Assembly (NCBI RefSeq): GCF_902706285.1
Contig: NZ_CACSKD010000018.1
Location: forward strand, 1-64,000
From: Rhizobium sp. 18055
GTDB lineage: Bacteria; Pseudomonadota; Alphaproteobacteria; Rhizobiales; Rhizobiaceae
DNA length: 64,000 bases
Reading direction: 5' to 3'
Of the stretch, positions 44,425-53,238 are shown one piece after another. The translations under genes were made by a program, and so were the position numbers. The notes under the pieces were generated by a model, which did no database searches, was not told the origin of the DNA, and saw nothing but the letters and a program-made list of their open reading frames with translations. How positions within the stretch are numbered: the stretch's first letter is position 1; each line of letters opens with the position of its first letter.

Positions 44425-46692
44425 ATGAGAGACCTATCCGGCGGTCCGCGTGTGCTGCTCAAGCGGCTACGCGAGTTGATGGCGGAGCCGCTGGAGCCGC
44501 AGGAACGTCTCGACCGGATCGTGAGCCAGATTGCCAGCAACATGGTGGCGGAGGTTTGCTCCGTCTACGTGCTGCGTGCCGATGGCGTGCTCGAACTCTA
44601 TGCAACCGAGGGTCTGAACCGGGAAGCCGTGCATCTGGCACAGCTGAAGATGGGGCAGGGCCTCGTCGGCACCATCGCGGCATCCGCACAGCCACTCAAT
44701 CTTTCCGATGCGCAATCGCACCCGGCCTTCCGCTATCTGCCGGAGACCGGCGAAGAGATCTATCACTCGTTCCTCGGCGTGCCGATCCTTCGCGCCGGCC
44801 GCTCGCTCGGCGTTCTCGTCGTGCAGAACAAGGCAAGCCGCAACTATCGCGATGAAGAGCTGGAAGCGCTCGAAACAACGGCGATGGTGCTGGCCGAGAT
44901 GATCGCCACCGGCGAGCTGAAGAAGCTCACCAAGCCCGGCCTCGAACTCGACCTGACGCGATCGGTGACGATCGACGGCGACACCTATAATGAAGGCATC
45001 GGCCTCGGTTATGTCGTGCTGCACGAGCCGCGCATCGTCGTCACCAACCTGCTCAACGACGATGCCGACAAGGAAATCCGTCGCCTGGCGGAATCGCTCG
45101 GGTCGCTGCGCATCTCGATCGACGATCTCTTGTCGCAGCGTGACATGTCGATGGAGGGCGAGCATCGCGAGGTTCTCGAAACCTACCGGATGTTCGCGCA
45201 TGACCAGGGCTGGGTGCGCAAGCTCGAAGAGGCGATCCGCAACGGCCTGACGGCGGAAGCCGCGGTCGAAAAGGTGCAGAGCGATACCAAAGCGCGGATG
45301 ATGCGCCTGACCGATCCCTATCTGCGCGAGCGGATGCATGATTTCGAGGATCTGGCGAACCGCCTGCTGCGACAGCTGACCGGCTACACCGGACGCACCT
45401 CGGGCGACGGTTTCCCTGCGGATGCCATTATCCTGGCGCGTGCCATGGGCGCTGCCGAACTGCTCGATTATCCCCGCGCCAGCGTGCGCGGCTTGGTTCT
45501 CGAAGAGGGCGCCGTGACCAGCCATGTCGTCATCGTCGCGCGGGCTATGGGCATCCCTGTCGTCGGCCAGGCGGCCGGCATTGTGGCGCTGGCCGAAAAT
45601 GGCGATGCCGTGATCATCGACAGCGATGGCGGTCACGTGCACCTGCGGCCACTGCCGGAGCATCAGCGTTCCTATGAGGAAAAGGTGCGGTTTCGTGCCC
45701 GCCGCCAGGAGCAGTTCCGCGCCTTGCGCGCCGTCGAGCCGCTGACCAAGGACGGACAGCGTATTTCGCTGCAGATGAATGCCGGACTGCTGGTGGATCT
45801 GCCGCAGCTGTCGGAATCGGGTGCCGAGGGCATCGGGCTGTTCCGCACCGAGCTGCAGTTCATGATTGCCGCGACCCTTCCAAAGGCGGAAGAGCAGGAG
45901 ATATTTTATCGCAGCGTGCTGAAGCAGGCGGCGGGTCGCGTCGTGACGTTCCGCACGCTCGATATCGGTGGCGACAAGGTCGTTCCCTATTTCCGCGGCC
46001 ACGAGGAAGAAAACCCGGCGCTCGGCTGGCGGGCGATCCGCCTGTCGCTGGACCGGCCCGGCCTGCTGCGCACGCAGCTGCGCGCCATGCTCAAGGCTGC
46101 GGCCGGCATGGAGCTGAAGCTGATGGTGCCGATGGTCACCGAGGTTTCGGAGCTCCAGCAGGTTCGCGAGCTGTTGCAGAAGGAAGTGCAGCATCTGTCG
46201 CGCTTCGGCCATGGCCTGCCGCGCAAGCTGCAGTTCGGCGCCATGCTGGAGGTGCCTTCGCTGCTGTGGCAGCTCGACGAACTGATGGCGGCGGTCGATT
46301 TCGTGTCTGTCGGGTCCAACGACCTGTTCCAGTTCACGATGGCGGTCGATCGCGGCAATGCGCGGGTGTCCGATCGGTTCGATACGCTGAGCAAGCCGTT
46401 CCTGCGGATCCTGCGCGACATCGCGCGGGCCGGCGAGCGCAACAAGACGCCGGTGACGCTGTGCGGCGAGTTGGCCGGCAAGCCGATCTCGGCGATGGCG
46501 CTGTTTGGTATCGGTTTCCGCTCGGTGTCGATGTCGCCGGCCTCGATCGGGCCGGTCAAGGCGATGCTGCTCGGTCTCGATGTCGGGGCGCTGGAAAAGC
46601 TGATGAACGATGCGCTTGACGATACCAAGACGCCGACATCGATGCGCGAGTTGCTTACCCACTTCGCCGACACGCACAATATTCCGCTATAG
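44425..46692 (+). CDS. ptsP: Phosphoenolpyruvate-protein phosphotransferase of the nitrogen PTS (EI-Ntr)
   Basis: A 755-residue EI-Ntr. An N-terminal GAF domain (about 15-165; ERLDRIVSQIASNMVAEVCSVY) precedes the EI body. The phosphorylation site is in GAVTSHVVIVARAMGIP (His of SHVVIV), and the PEP-binding barrel has EGIGLFRTELQFM and DFVSVGSNDLFQFTMAVDR. It feeds phosphate to NPr and EIIA-Ntr, which control potassium, nitrogen and polyhydroxybutyrate metabolism. GAF presumably senses glutamine or nitrogen status. It is in the lysC-ptsP-prfA group. Confidence 0.95.
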   Translation: MRDLSGGPRVLLKRLRELMAEPLEPQERLDRIVSQIASNMVAEVCSVYVLRADGVLELYATEGLNREAVHLAQLKMGQGLVGTIAASAQPLNLSDAQSHPAFRYLPETGEEIYHSFLGVPILRAGRSLGVLVVQNKASRNYRDEELEALETTAMVLAEMIATGELKKLTKPGLELDLTRSVTIDGDTYNEGIGLGYVVLHEPRIVVTNLLNDDADKEIRRLAESLGSLRISIDDLLSQRDMSMEGEHREVLETYRMFAHDQGWVRKLEEAIRNGLTAEAAVEKVQSDTKARMMRLTDPYLRERMHDFEDLANRLLRQLTGYTGRTSGDGFPADAIILARAMGAAELLDYPRASVRGLVLEEGAVTSHVVIVARAMGIPVVGQAAGIVALAENGDAVIIDSDGGHVHLRPLPEHQRSYEEKVRFRARRQEQFRALRAVEPLTKDGQRISLQMNAGLLVDLPQLSESGAEGIGLFRTELQFMIAATLPKAEEQEIFYRSVLKQAAGRVVTFRTLDIGGDKVVPYFRGHEEENPALGWRAIRLSLDRPGLLRTQLRAMLKAAAGMELKLMVPMVTEVSELQQVRELLQKEVQHLSRFGHGLPRKLQFGAMLEVPSLLWQLDELMAAVDFVSVGSNDLFQFTMAVDRGNARVSDRFDTLSKPFLRILRDIARAGERNKTPVTLCGELAGKPISAMALFGIGFRSVSMSPASIGPVKAMLLGLDVGALEKLMNDALDDTKTPTSMRELLTHFADTHNIPL

Positions 46693-46719
46693 TTTTAGAC
46701 AGACAGAATTGGAGTGAGG

Positions 46720-47802
46720 GTGGCGAAGCTTCCCGTTGAAAAGATGCGCGAGCTGGAACGCCGTTTCGGCGAGATCGAAGCGCGCATGTCGGCCGGCCCT
46801 GCGGCCGACGTCTACGTCAAGCTTGCCTCCGAATATTCCGAGCTGCAGCCGGTGGTGATGAAGATCCGCGACTACGAGAAGGCGCTCTCGGAGCTGGCCG
46901 ATCTCGAATCGCTGCTTGAGGACAAGTCGGTCGATCGCGAGATGCGCGACATGGCCGAGACCGAGATGCCCGACGTCAAGGAGCGGATCGAGGCGCTTGA
47001 GCGGGAAATCCAGCTGCTGCTGTTGCCGAAGGACGCGGCCGACGAAAAGAGCGCGATCCTCGAAATCCGCGCCGGTACCGGCGGGTCGGAGGCAGCACTT
47101 TTTGCCGGCGATCTGTTCCGGATGTACGAGCGCTATGCGGCTGCTCGCGGCTGGAAGGTCGAGGTCCTGTCGTCGAGCGAGGGCGAAGCCGGCGGTTTTA
47201 AGGAAATCATCGCGACGATCACCGGCAAGGGCGTGTTCGCCAAGCTGAAGTTCGAGTCCGGTGTGCATCGGGTGCAGCGCGTGCCGGAGACGGAAGCGGG
47301 CGGGCGTATCCACACGTCGGCGGCAACCGTCGCGGTGCTGCCCGAGGCCGAAGAGATCGATATCGAAATCCGCCAGGAAGATATCCGCATCGACACGATG
47401 CGCTCATCGGGTGCGGGCGGCCAGCACGTCAACACGACGGACTCGGCCGTGCGCATCACCCACCTGCCGAGCGGTATCGTCGTCACCAGCTCGGAAAAGT
47501 CGCAGCACCAGAACCGCGCCAAGGCGATGCAGGTTCTGCGCTCCAGGCTCTACGACGCCGAGCGCCAGCGCGCCGACAGCGAGCGGTCCGCCGACCGCAA
47601 GAGCCAGGTGGGCTCCGGCGACCGTTCGGAGCGCATCCGCACCTACAACTTCCCGCAGGGCCGCGTTACCGATCACCGCATCAACCTGACGCTCTACAAG
47701 CTCGACCGGATGATGATCGGCGAAATCGACGAAATCGTCGATGCCCTGATGGCCGACTACCAGGCGAGCCAGTTGGCGCAACTCGGCGAACAGTCTCTAT
47801 GA
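46720..47802 (+). CDS. prfA: Peptide chain release factor 1
   Basis: A 360-residue class I release factor reading UAA and UAG. Visible: the GGQ loop SGAGGQHVNTTDSAVR, the PxT-like anticodon region in RVPETEAGGRIHTSAATVAVLPEAEE. GTG 46720 gives MAKLPVEKMRELERRF, the standard N-terminus, with GGAG at 46711; the GTG at 46714 would place the binding site on top of itself. It overlaps prmC by four bases (ATGA). Confidence 0.96.
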   Translation: MAKLPVEKMRELERRFGEIEARMSAGPAADVYVKLASEYSELQPVVMKIRDYEKALSELADLESLLEDKSVDREMRDMAETEMPDVKERIEALEREIQLLLLPKDAADEKSAILEIRAGTGGSEAALFAGDLFRMYERYAAARGWKVEVLSSSEGEAGGFKEIIATITGKGVFAKLKFESGVHRVQRVPETEAGGRIHTSAATVAVLPEAEEIDIEIRQEDIRIDTMRSSGAGGQHVNTTDSAVRITHLPSGIVVTSSEKSQHQNRAKAMQVLRSRLYDAERQRADSERSADRKSQVGSGDRSERIRTYNFPQGRVTDHRINLTLYKLDRMMIGEIDEIVDALMADYQASQLAQLGEQSL

Positions 47803-48680
47803 GCGGCAGCGGGAAACAGGCCGGTACGACCGTTTCCCAGCTGCTGGCCGAGGCTCGCCGCCGCTTCACCGAAGGTGGCATCGACGATCCGGCCGCCGAT
47901 GCGCGGGTGCTGATCGCAGGGTTGCTTGATCTGACAACAACCGAAATGCTGACGCGCGGCGGCGACCCCGTCGACGTCGAAGACGCAGCACGCATCGAGG
48001 CTGCGATCGAGCGACGGCTGGCACATGAGCCGGTGCATCGCATATTGGGCGAACGGGAGTTTTATGGGCTGCCGTTGTCGCTTTCCGCCGAGACGCTGGA
48101 GCCGCGGCCGGATACCGAAATTCTCGTCGATACGATGCTTCCCTACCTGCGAGACCTTGCAACAAGGGATGGGCATATCCACATCCTGGACATGGGAACG
48201 GGCACCGGGGCGATCTGCCTGGCGCTGCTGAGCGAATGTCCCGAGGCCTCCGGCGTCGGCAGCGACATCTCGGCCGATGCATTGAGGACGGCGCAATCAA
48301 ACGCCAGGAGAAACGGACTGCAGGACCGCTTCGAAGCCATCCAGTCCAACTGGTTCGAGGATATCCACGGGTCGTTTCATGCGATTGTCTCAAATCCGCC
48401 CTATATAGCTACCAGTGTCGTTGACACTCTTGCTCCCGAAGTGACAAAATTTGATCCGGCTGCCGCATTGGATGGCGGTAGCGATGGGCTCGACGCCTAC
48501 CGGTCAATTGCCAGGGATGCCGCAAGGTTCATGCAGCCTGACGGTGTTATTGGAGTCGAGATAGGCTACGATCAGCAAGCGGACGTGACAGGCGTTTTTG
48601 CGACTGCCGGTTTCAAGTGCTTGGAATCCGTGAAGGATTATGGTCAGAATGACCGGGTACTTGTGTTCGCTCTCAAGTGA
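47799..48680 (+). CDS. prmC: Release factor glutamine methyltransferase
   Basis: A 293-residue methyltransferase that methylates the Gln of the GGQ motif in release factors. The catalytic NPPY is in AIVSNPPYIATS; motif I is ILDMGTGTGAICLALLSE. It overlaps prfA by four bases, as is common, indicating coupled expression with its substrate. The downstream region is unusual in having a poor gene density (48681-49024). Confidence 0.95.
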   Translation: MSGSGKQAGTTVSQLLAEARRRFTEGGIDDPAADARVLIAGLLDLTTTEMLTRGGDPVDVEDAARIEAAIERRLAHEPVHRILGEREFYGLPLSLSAETLEPRPDTEILVDTMLPYLRDLATRDGHIHILDMGTGTGAICLALLSECPEASGVGSDISADALRTAQSNARRNGLQDRFEAIQSNWFEDIHGSFHAIVSNPPYIATSVVDTLAPEVTKFDPAAALDGGSDGLDAYRSIARDAARFMQPDGVIGVEIGYDQQADVTGVFATAGFKCLESVKDYGQNDRVLVFALK

Positions 48681-49024
48681 TGGGTCGCAAACGACTGTAT
48701 CGGATAGGTCGTTGTTGTCATTGCGAAGAAAAGGCTTGGATTTACACGGGAAGCAATATAGGTTGCCCCCACGTATTGGAGAGATAGGTCAGAACGATGA
48801 GTCGTTCGAAGCTAGCTCGGCCTCGGGGGTCCACTCTCTTAATCGAGAGTTTCAAAGGTTGAACACGACCCAATGCGTGAATCAGTCAAAGCGACTTGAG
48901 AACAAGCGGCAGGTTGGCGCGAAGGCGCAATATGCTTGCGGCACGAAGGCCCTGAGCCGGTCGATCCGGTCACGGCTGATAGTGCCATCACTCCACACAA
49001 ACAGAGAATTCAGGTGAACGATCG
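48681..49024. other. 344-base gap upstream of the DUF4167 gene
   Basis: No gene is supported. A 125-codon frame (48640-49017) overlaps prmC and has no family features. A short hairpin ACTCTC-TTAATC-GAGAGT is at 48832-48849. A weak promoter CTTGGA-N16-TATAGG could start near 48735. The gap could hold a long leader or small RNA, but I see no recognised element. Confidence 0.35.
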
Positions 49025-49948
49025 ATGAGGCCAGGACAGCAGAACAAACGCGGTCGCGGGCGTACCAACAACAGTGGCGGCGGCGGCGGAAGCAACAACA
49101 ATAACAACAATAACAATTTCAACCGCAAGGGTGGCAATCCGCTGACGCGGACCTACGACAGCTCCGGCCCAGACGTTAAGATCCGTGGCACTGCCCAGCA
49201 CATCGCTGAAAAATACGCGCAGCTCGGTCGCGACGCGCAGAGCTCCGGTGACCGCGTGATCGCCGAGAACTACCTGCAGCACGCCGAGCACTACTACCGC
49301 ATCATTGCTGCCGCCCAGGCGCAGATGCAGGATCGTGTCCAGCGCGACGACCGCGGCGAATTCGATCGTGACGGCTCCGATGGCGATGACATGGATGGCT
49401 CCGACAATGACGACGTCGTCGTCGTTCAGCCGCCGCGCCAGCAGCAGCAGGAACACCAGCAGCGCCGCAACAACAACGACGATCAGCCTCGCCGCTACGA
49501 TGAGCAGCAGCCACGTCGTTCGGACGAACAGCCGCGCCGCAACAACGACGAACAGCGTCAGCGTCGCTCGGAAGAGCAGCCGCGTCGCAACGAAGAGCAG
49601 CCGCAGCCGGTCAGCGAAGAGCAGCCACAGGCCAACCGCAGCGATGAGCAGCCGGCGGCCGTGCGCCAGCCACGCCGTCGCGAAGAGCGGCGCCCTGCGC
49701 CCGTTGCCGCCGTCGAAGCCCCTCAGCCAGAGGTAAACGACGGTTCCGGCCCGCAGCCTGAGATCGAAGGCATCCCAGCCGAGGTTTCGATGGGCGAGGA
49801 AAGCGGTGCAGCAACGGGGCGTCAGCCACGTCGCCGCAGCGCAACGCCCCGTCCACGCCGCCCGCGTCGTGCGGAAGGCGAAGCAGCAGCTGAAGGCGAT
49901 GCCGGTGCCGGCGATGCGCCTGCAATGGCGGAAGCTGATTCCGAATAA
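49025..49948 (+). CDS. DUF4167 domain-containing protein
   Basis: A 307-residue protein. The N-terminus is MRPGQQNKRGRGRTNN then a poly-Asn/Gly stretch, with the DUF4167 motif ARKGGNPLTRTYDSSGPDVK (here NRKGGNPLTRTYDS), KIRGTAQHIAEKYAQLGRDA and RVIAENYLQHAEHYYRIIAA. The rest is Gln/Arg/Glu-rich repeat and low complexity. The family is restricted to Alphaproteobacteria and resembles an RNA-binding protein with a conserved N-terminal module; function unknown. ATG 49025 follows CAGGTGA. Confidence 0.88.
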   Translation: MRPGQQNKRGRGRTNNSGGGGGSNNNNNNNNFNRKGGNPLTRTYDSSGPDVKIRGTAQHIAEKYAQLGRDAQSSGDRVIAENYLQHAEHYYRIIAAAQAQMQDRVQRDDRGEFDRDGSDGDDMDGSDNDDVVVVQPPRQQQQEHQQRRNNNDDQPRRYDEQQPRRSDEQPRRNNDEQRQRRSEEQPRRNEEQPQPVSEEQPQANRSDEQPAAVRQPRRREERRPAPVAAVEAPQPEVNDGSGPQPEIEGIPAEVSMGEESGAATGRQPRRRSATPRPRRPRRAEGEAAAEGDAGAGDAPAMAEADSE

Positions 49949-50286
49949 TACTGCGCATCGCGTCTCCGTCAGGAGAGCGTGCAGATGTCTCGAGGGCGCC
50001 TTAACGGGCGCCCTTTTTGCGTCCGGATTGCCAGATGCATCTCATGTAAGAAATGCATCATGAGTTTTGGGGGGCGTACGCATATTAAATTAGATATTTC
50101 TTGCATACTAAACATTAACCCTCACGGGATGATCATTGGTTGTGAGGGGTTTGGAGATTGCGATCTAGGATGGATGCAGTTCTCCGGTGAGCGGCGCGGC
50201 GCGATCGATGACGATTGCGCAGTCGGGGACCCTTTTAACGTTGTGCGGCGCGCCAACTTTGGCGTCGCCTTAAGAGGGGGATGGGA
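49949..50286. other. Gap between DUF4167 and chemoreceptor genes
   Basis: About 338 bases: a terminator at 49993-50018, then an AT-rich segment (around 50085-50135) with TTTCTTGCATACTAAACATT that may hold the chemoreceptor promoter. A 128-codon frame (49979-50365) has no support. Confidence 0.45.
49993..50018 (+). terminator. Intrinsic terminator after the DUF4167 gene
   Basis: AGGGCGCC (49993-50000), loop TTAACG, and GGCGCCCT (50007-50014), a perfect 8-bp stem followed by TTTT, 45 bases after the stop. Confidence 0.9.
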
Positions 50287-51915
50287 ATGTTCGGTCTGGC
50301 GTCTGATTCGGGATATATCCTTGGTGCGATTTCGAAGTCGCAAGCAATCATCGAGTTCGATCTGAAGGGCAACGTCCTGAAAGCGAACGAAAACTTCTGT
50401 AACGCGCTTGGCTATGGCCTGGCGGAGATTGTCGGCAAGCATCACAGCATGTTCTGCGATCCGGCCTCCACGGCGACGCCGGAATATCGCGAATTCTGGG
50501 CGCGCCTCGGCAGGGGCGAGTATGATACCGGCGCCTACAAACGCGTGGCCAAGGGCGGTCGCGAGATCTGGATCCAGGCCTCCTACAATCCTGTCTTCAA
50601 GCACGGCAAGCCCTACAAGGTCGTCAAGTTCGCTTCCGATATCACCGTCGTAAAAAACAAGGCCGTCGAGGATGCCGGGAAGCTCGATGCGATCTCGCGA
50701 TCGCAGGCGGTGATCGAGTTCACGCCAACCGGCGAGATCATCACGGCCAACGAGAATTTCTGCAATGGCCTCGGCTATTCCCTGAGTGAGATAGCCGGCA
50801 AGCATCACAGCATCTTCTGCGATCCGGCCTACACCCGCACCGAGGAGTATGCGAACTTCTGGCGCCGGCTGGCGCAGGGCGAGTTCATTGCCAACGAATT
50901 CGTGCGCTATGGCAAGGGCGGCAGGGAGATCTGGATCCAGGCGGCCTACAATCCGATCACGGACGCCAACGGCAAGGTCTACAAGGTGGTGAAGTTCGCC
51001 ACCGACGTCACCCAGCGGATGAGCGCCATCAAGCAGCTCGGCCAGGCGCTGCGCGGGCTTTCGGAGGGTGATCTGACGAAGACCGTCGATGTCGCATTCG
51101 TGCCGTCGATGGAGCAGTTGCGGCACGACTTCAACGCGACGGTGGGCCGACTTTCGGAGACGCTGAAGACGGTCGGCGAGAATGCCCATGCGATTGCGGC
51201 CGGGTCCCGCGAGATCGGCTCGACGGCGGATAGCTTCTCCAAGCGTACCGAACAGCAGGCGGCATCGATCGAGCAGACGGCAGCGGCGCTCGAGCAGATC
51301 ACCACGACGGTCAACGATAGCAGTCACCGCGCCGACGAGGCCGGCAAGCTGGTCGCCAAGACCAAGCAGGGGGCAGAACAGTCGGGTCTCGTTGTTCGCA
51401 ATGCCGTGGCGGCGATGGACCAGATCGAGCAGTCCTCCCGCGAGATCACCAATATCATCGGTGTGATCGACGACATTGCCTTCCAGACCAATCTCCTGGC
51501 GCTGAATGCCGGGGTCGAGGCAGCACGCGCCGGAGAGGCGGGCAAGGGCTTTGCTGTTGTCGCCCAGGAGGTGCGCGAACTTGCGCAGAGGTCTGCCAGT
51601 GCAGCAAAGGCGATCAAGTCGCTGATCACGACATCGAGCGCACTGGTGCGCAACGGCGTGGATCTGGTGGGCCAGACCGGCAAGGCTCTGGAGACCATCG
51701 TCACCCAGGTCAACGACATCAACGCCAATGTGGCGGCAATCGTCGAAGGCTCCAAGGAGCAGGCGACCGGTCTCAAGGAGATCAACACGGCCGTCAACCA
51801 GCTCGATCAATCGACGCAGCAGAACGCGCCATGGTCGAGGAAAGCACGGCAGCAAGTCACAAGCTGGCGTCAGAGGCAGAGGCGCTTCGCGGGTTGCTGG
51901 CGCAATTCCGATTGA
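50287..51915 (+). CDS. Soluble methyl-accepting chemotaxis protein with two PAS domains (C-terminus frameshifted)
   Basis: A 542-residue chemoreceptor without membrane segments. Two PAS modules (about 10-125 and 130-250) each carry the same AIIEF/GNVLKANENFCNALGY layout and REIWIQASYNP/REIWIQAAYNP, then a HAMP-like stretch and the MCP signalling domain with the tip DDIAFQTNLLALNAGVEAARAGEAGKGFAVVA. Near 51826-51829 one base is missing: QQNA is followed in this frame by PWSRKARQQ, but in the next frame by MVEESTAASHKLASE, the normal MCP tail. The tail lies at 51831-52040. A sequencing error is not excluded. Start at 50287 (MFGLASDSGYIL) chosen over 50281. Confidence 0.85.
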   Translation: MFGLASDSGYILGAISKSQAIIEFDLKGNVLKANENFCNALGYGLAEIVGKHHSMFCDPASTATPEYREFWARLGRGEYDTGAYKRVAKGGREIWIQASYNPVFKHGKPYKVVKFASDITVVKNKAVEDAGKLDAISRSQAVIEFTPTGEIITANENFCNGLGYSLSEIAGKHHSIFCDPAYTRTEEYANFWRRLAQGEFIANEFVRYGKGGREIWIQAAYNPITDANGKVYKVVKFATDVTQRMSAIKQLGQALRGLSEGDLTKTVDVAFVPSMEQLRHDFNATVGRLSETLKTVGENAHAIAAGSREIGSTADSFSKRTEQQAASIEQTAAALEQITTTVNDSSHRADEAGKLVAKTKQGAEQSGLVVRNAVAAMDQIEQSSREITNIIGVIDDIAFQTNLLALNAGVEAARAGEAGKGFAVVAQEVRELAQRSASAAKAIKSLITTSSALVRNGVDLVGQTGKALETIVTQVNDINANVAAIVEGSKEQATGLKEINTAVNQLDQSTQQNAPWSRKARQQVTSWRQRQRRFAGCWRNSD

Positions 51916-52040
51916 GCGATGCCTATGCTCACAGGCCGCCTGCCAGGGCGCCAACCTCTCCCGCTCTCCATCTTGTCTCTCGGGTCGCCAGAGCCCATGG
52001 CGCAGCCGCTCCGGCGGGCGATAGCTGGGAAGAATTCTGA
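51831..52040 (+). pseudogene. Displaced C-terminal tail of the chemoreceptor
   Basis: This 69-codon frame starts MVEESTAASHKLASEAEALRGLLAQF and ends GDSWEEF, the helical C-terminus and linker that should follow QNA in the chemoreceptor. It is one base out of register with the gene at 50287. The stop at 52040 would be the natural end. Confidence 0.75.
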
Positions 52041-52509
52041 TCGTCAGATGAGAACGAACGAAATGGCCGGCAGCGCTTCAGGGCTCTACCGGCCATTTTG
52101 TTTTCAGTGAAATTTTCGTTGGAATCCAGGGCGCTCGAAATACATACTTATAATTGCATATGTCGTGGATCGTAATGCCGGAGAGCATGGCGCGCCTGCC
52201 GGCATTCTGCCGCATTCGGGGTGGATGTGCCAAGCTGTTCCACCCCGCGCCTGCAGGCGTAACATGTTGCTACGACTGCATCGAACGATAGAATTAGAGA
52301 TTCATAATATATTAGCTGTCCACTCAAGAAAACAAAACCTATGCGCGAGGCGCCGTTGAAATGTTAGAATTTACGAATATGCTTATATTCATGTAGGGAC
52401 GAGACATCCGCCGCTCTTGGCAATGGCCCGTCCCTTCCGGAAAGCGCGCTTCCCTTCTTTCGTTTCGTGTGTCGGGCATTGGGTTCGGCAGCATCTCGTG
52501 GAGGTTGGA
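52041..52509. other. 469-base gap with structured leader upstream of the Gly-rich secreted gene
   Basis: It starts with the chemoreceptor terminator (52061-52101). A perfect -10 TATAAT is at 52149-52154, without a good -35 at 17 bases. GGGGTGGA (52218-52225) pairs with TCCACCCC (52239-52246), and CGCGCCTGC is repeated at 52191-52199 and 52246-52254. From 52260 to 52400 the sequence is AT-rich. A long 5' leader or small RNA is possible. Confidence 0.45.
52061..52101 (+). terminator. Intrinsic terminator after the chemoreceptor
   Basis: AAATGGCCGG (52061-52070) and CCGGCCATTT (52089-52098) form a perfect 10-bp stem, with further pairing in the loop, followed by TGTTTTC. Confidence 0.9.
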
Positions 52510-53238
52510 ATGCAGTATAGTGCATCGAAATTCGCCCTTTTGGCCCTTGGTTTCGCAGCGGTCGCGGCTCCGCTGCCTGCAGGCGCATTTGACGTTGGCG
52601 GCAGCAATGGCCTCAGCATCGGAACCAGCAATGGCTTGAGCGTGTCGCTCGGCGGCGCCAGCGGCGTCAATGCCACTGTTGGCGGCGGTTCCGTGGCCAC
52701 CGCTTCGGTCGGTGGCGCAAGTGGCGTCAATGCCAATGTCGGTACCAGCTCCGGTGGTGGGCTCGGCGTCTCGGCGTCGGTGGGCGGTGCCAGCGGCGTC
52801 AATACCGGCACATCCGTGGGGAGTGGTTCCGGCGGTGGGCTTGGCGTTGGAAACACGGCCAGCATCGGCGGATCTGCCGGGGTCAACAGCAGTGTTGGCG
52901 CTACCGTTGGTGGCAAGGGATTGGCTAGCGCCCGCGCCAATGTGGGTGTCGGTGGCCGTACCTTGCTCGACATCTTGCTTGGCGTACCCGGTGTCGATCC
53001 TGATAATCCGAGGACCCCCACGAACCCCACAAATCCCACGGATACGAGAAGCCCGAATGGGCCGAACGCTTCGGGCACCAACAGCAGGAGCAGCATCAAG
53101 TCCCTGCAGGCCTTCAACGACCTGTCCTCGTCCGATCAGGTGAAGATGAAGGTTCGCTGCAAGGACATCCTGCGCGCCGGTGCCGGGTTTGACGGCAGCC
53201 TCGTGAAGCTGTGCAAGATGGTCATTGCGATGCGCTAA
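52510..53238 (+). CDS. Secreted Gly/Ser-rich repeat protein
   Basis: A 242-residue exported protein. Signal peptide: KFALLALGFAAVAAPLPAGAF (residues 7-27). Residues about 28-150 hold imperfect repeats around the core GGASGVNA/T (SLGGASGVN, SVGGASGVN, SVGGASGVN, SIGGSAGVN) with Gly-Ser linkers. A hydrophilic segment with N/T/P repeats (about 165-195) precedes a helical C-terminus (LQAFNDLSSSDQVKMKVRCKDILRAGAGF) with two Cys. Similar secreted proteins exist in rhizobia; function unknown, probably a surface or matrix protein. ATG 52510 has GAGGTTGGA. Confidence 0.75.
   Translation: MQYSASKFALLALGFAAVAAPLPAGAFDVGGSNGLSIGTSNGLSVSLGGASGVNATVGGGSVATASVGGASGVNANVGTSSGGGLGVSASVGGASGVNTGTSVGSGSGGGLGVGNTASIGGSAGVNSSVGATVGGKGLASARANVGVGGRTLLDILLGVPGVDPDNPRTPTNPTNPTDTRSPNGPNASGTNSRSSIKSLQAFNDLSSSDQVKMKVRCKDILRAGAGFDGSLVKLCKMVIAMR

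Noticed and set aside
44467..46677. A 736-codon minus-strand frame opposite ptsP
   Set aside because: The plus-strand product is clearly PtsP; the antisense frame has only Arg/His-rich low-complexity translation.
48640..49017. 125-codon frame in the gap after prmC
   Set aside because: It overlaps prmC by 41 bases, has no family sequence and a poor start.
50122..51954. A 610-codon minus-strand frame opposite the chemoreceptor
   Set aside because: The chemoreceptor reads well on the plus strand with PAS and MCP motifs; the antisense frame is an artefact.
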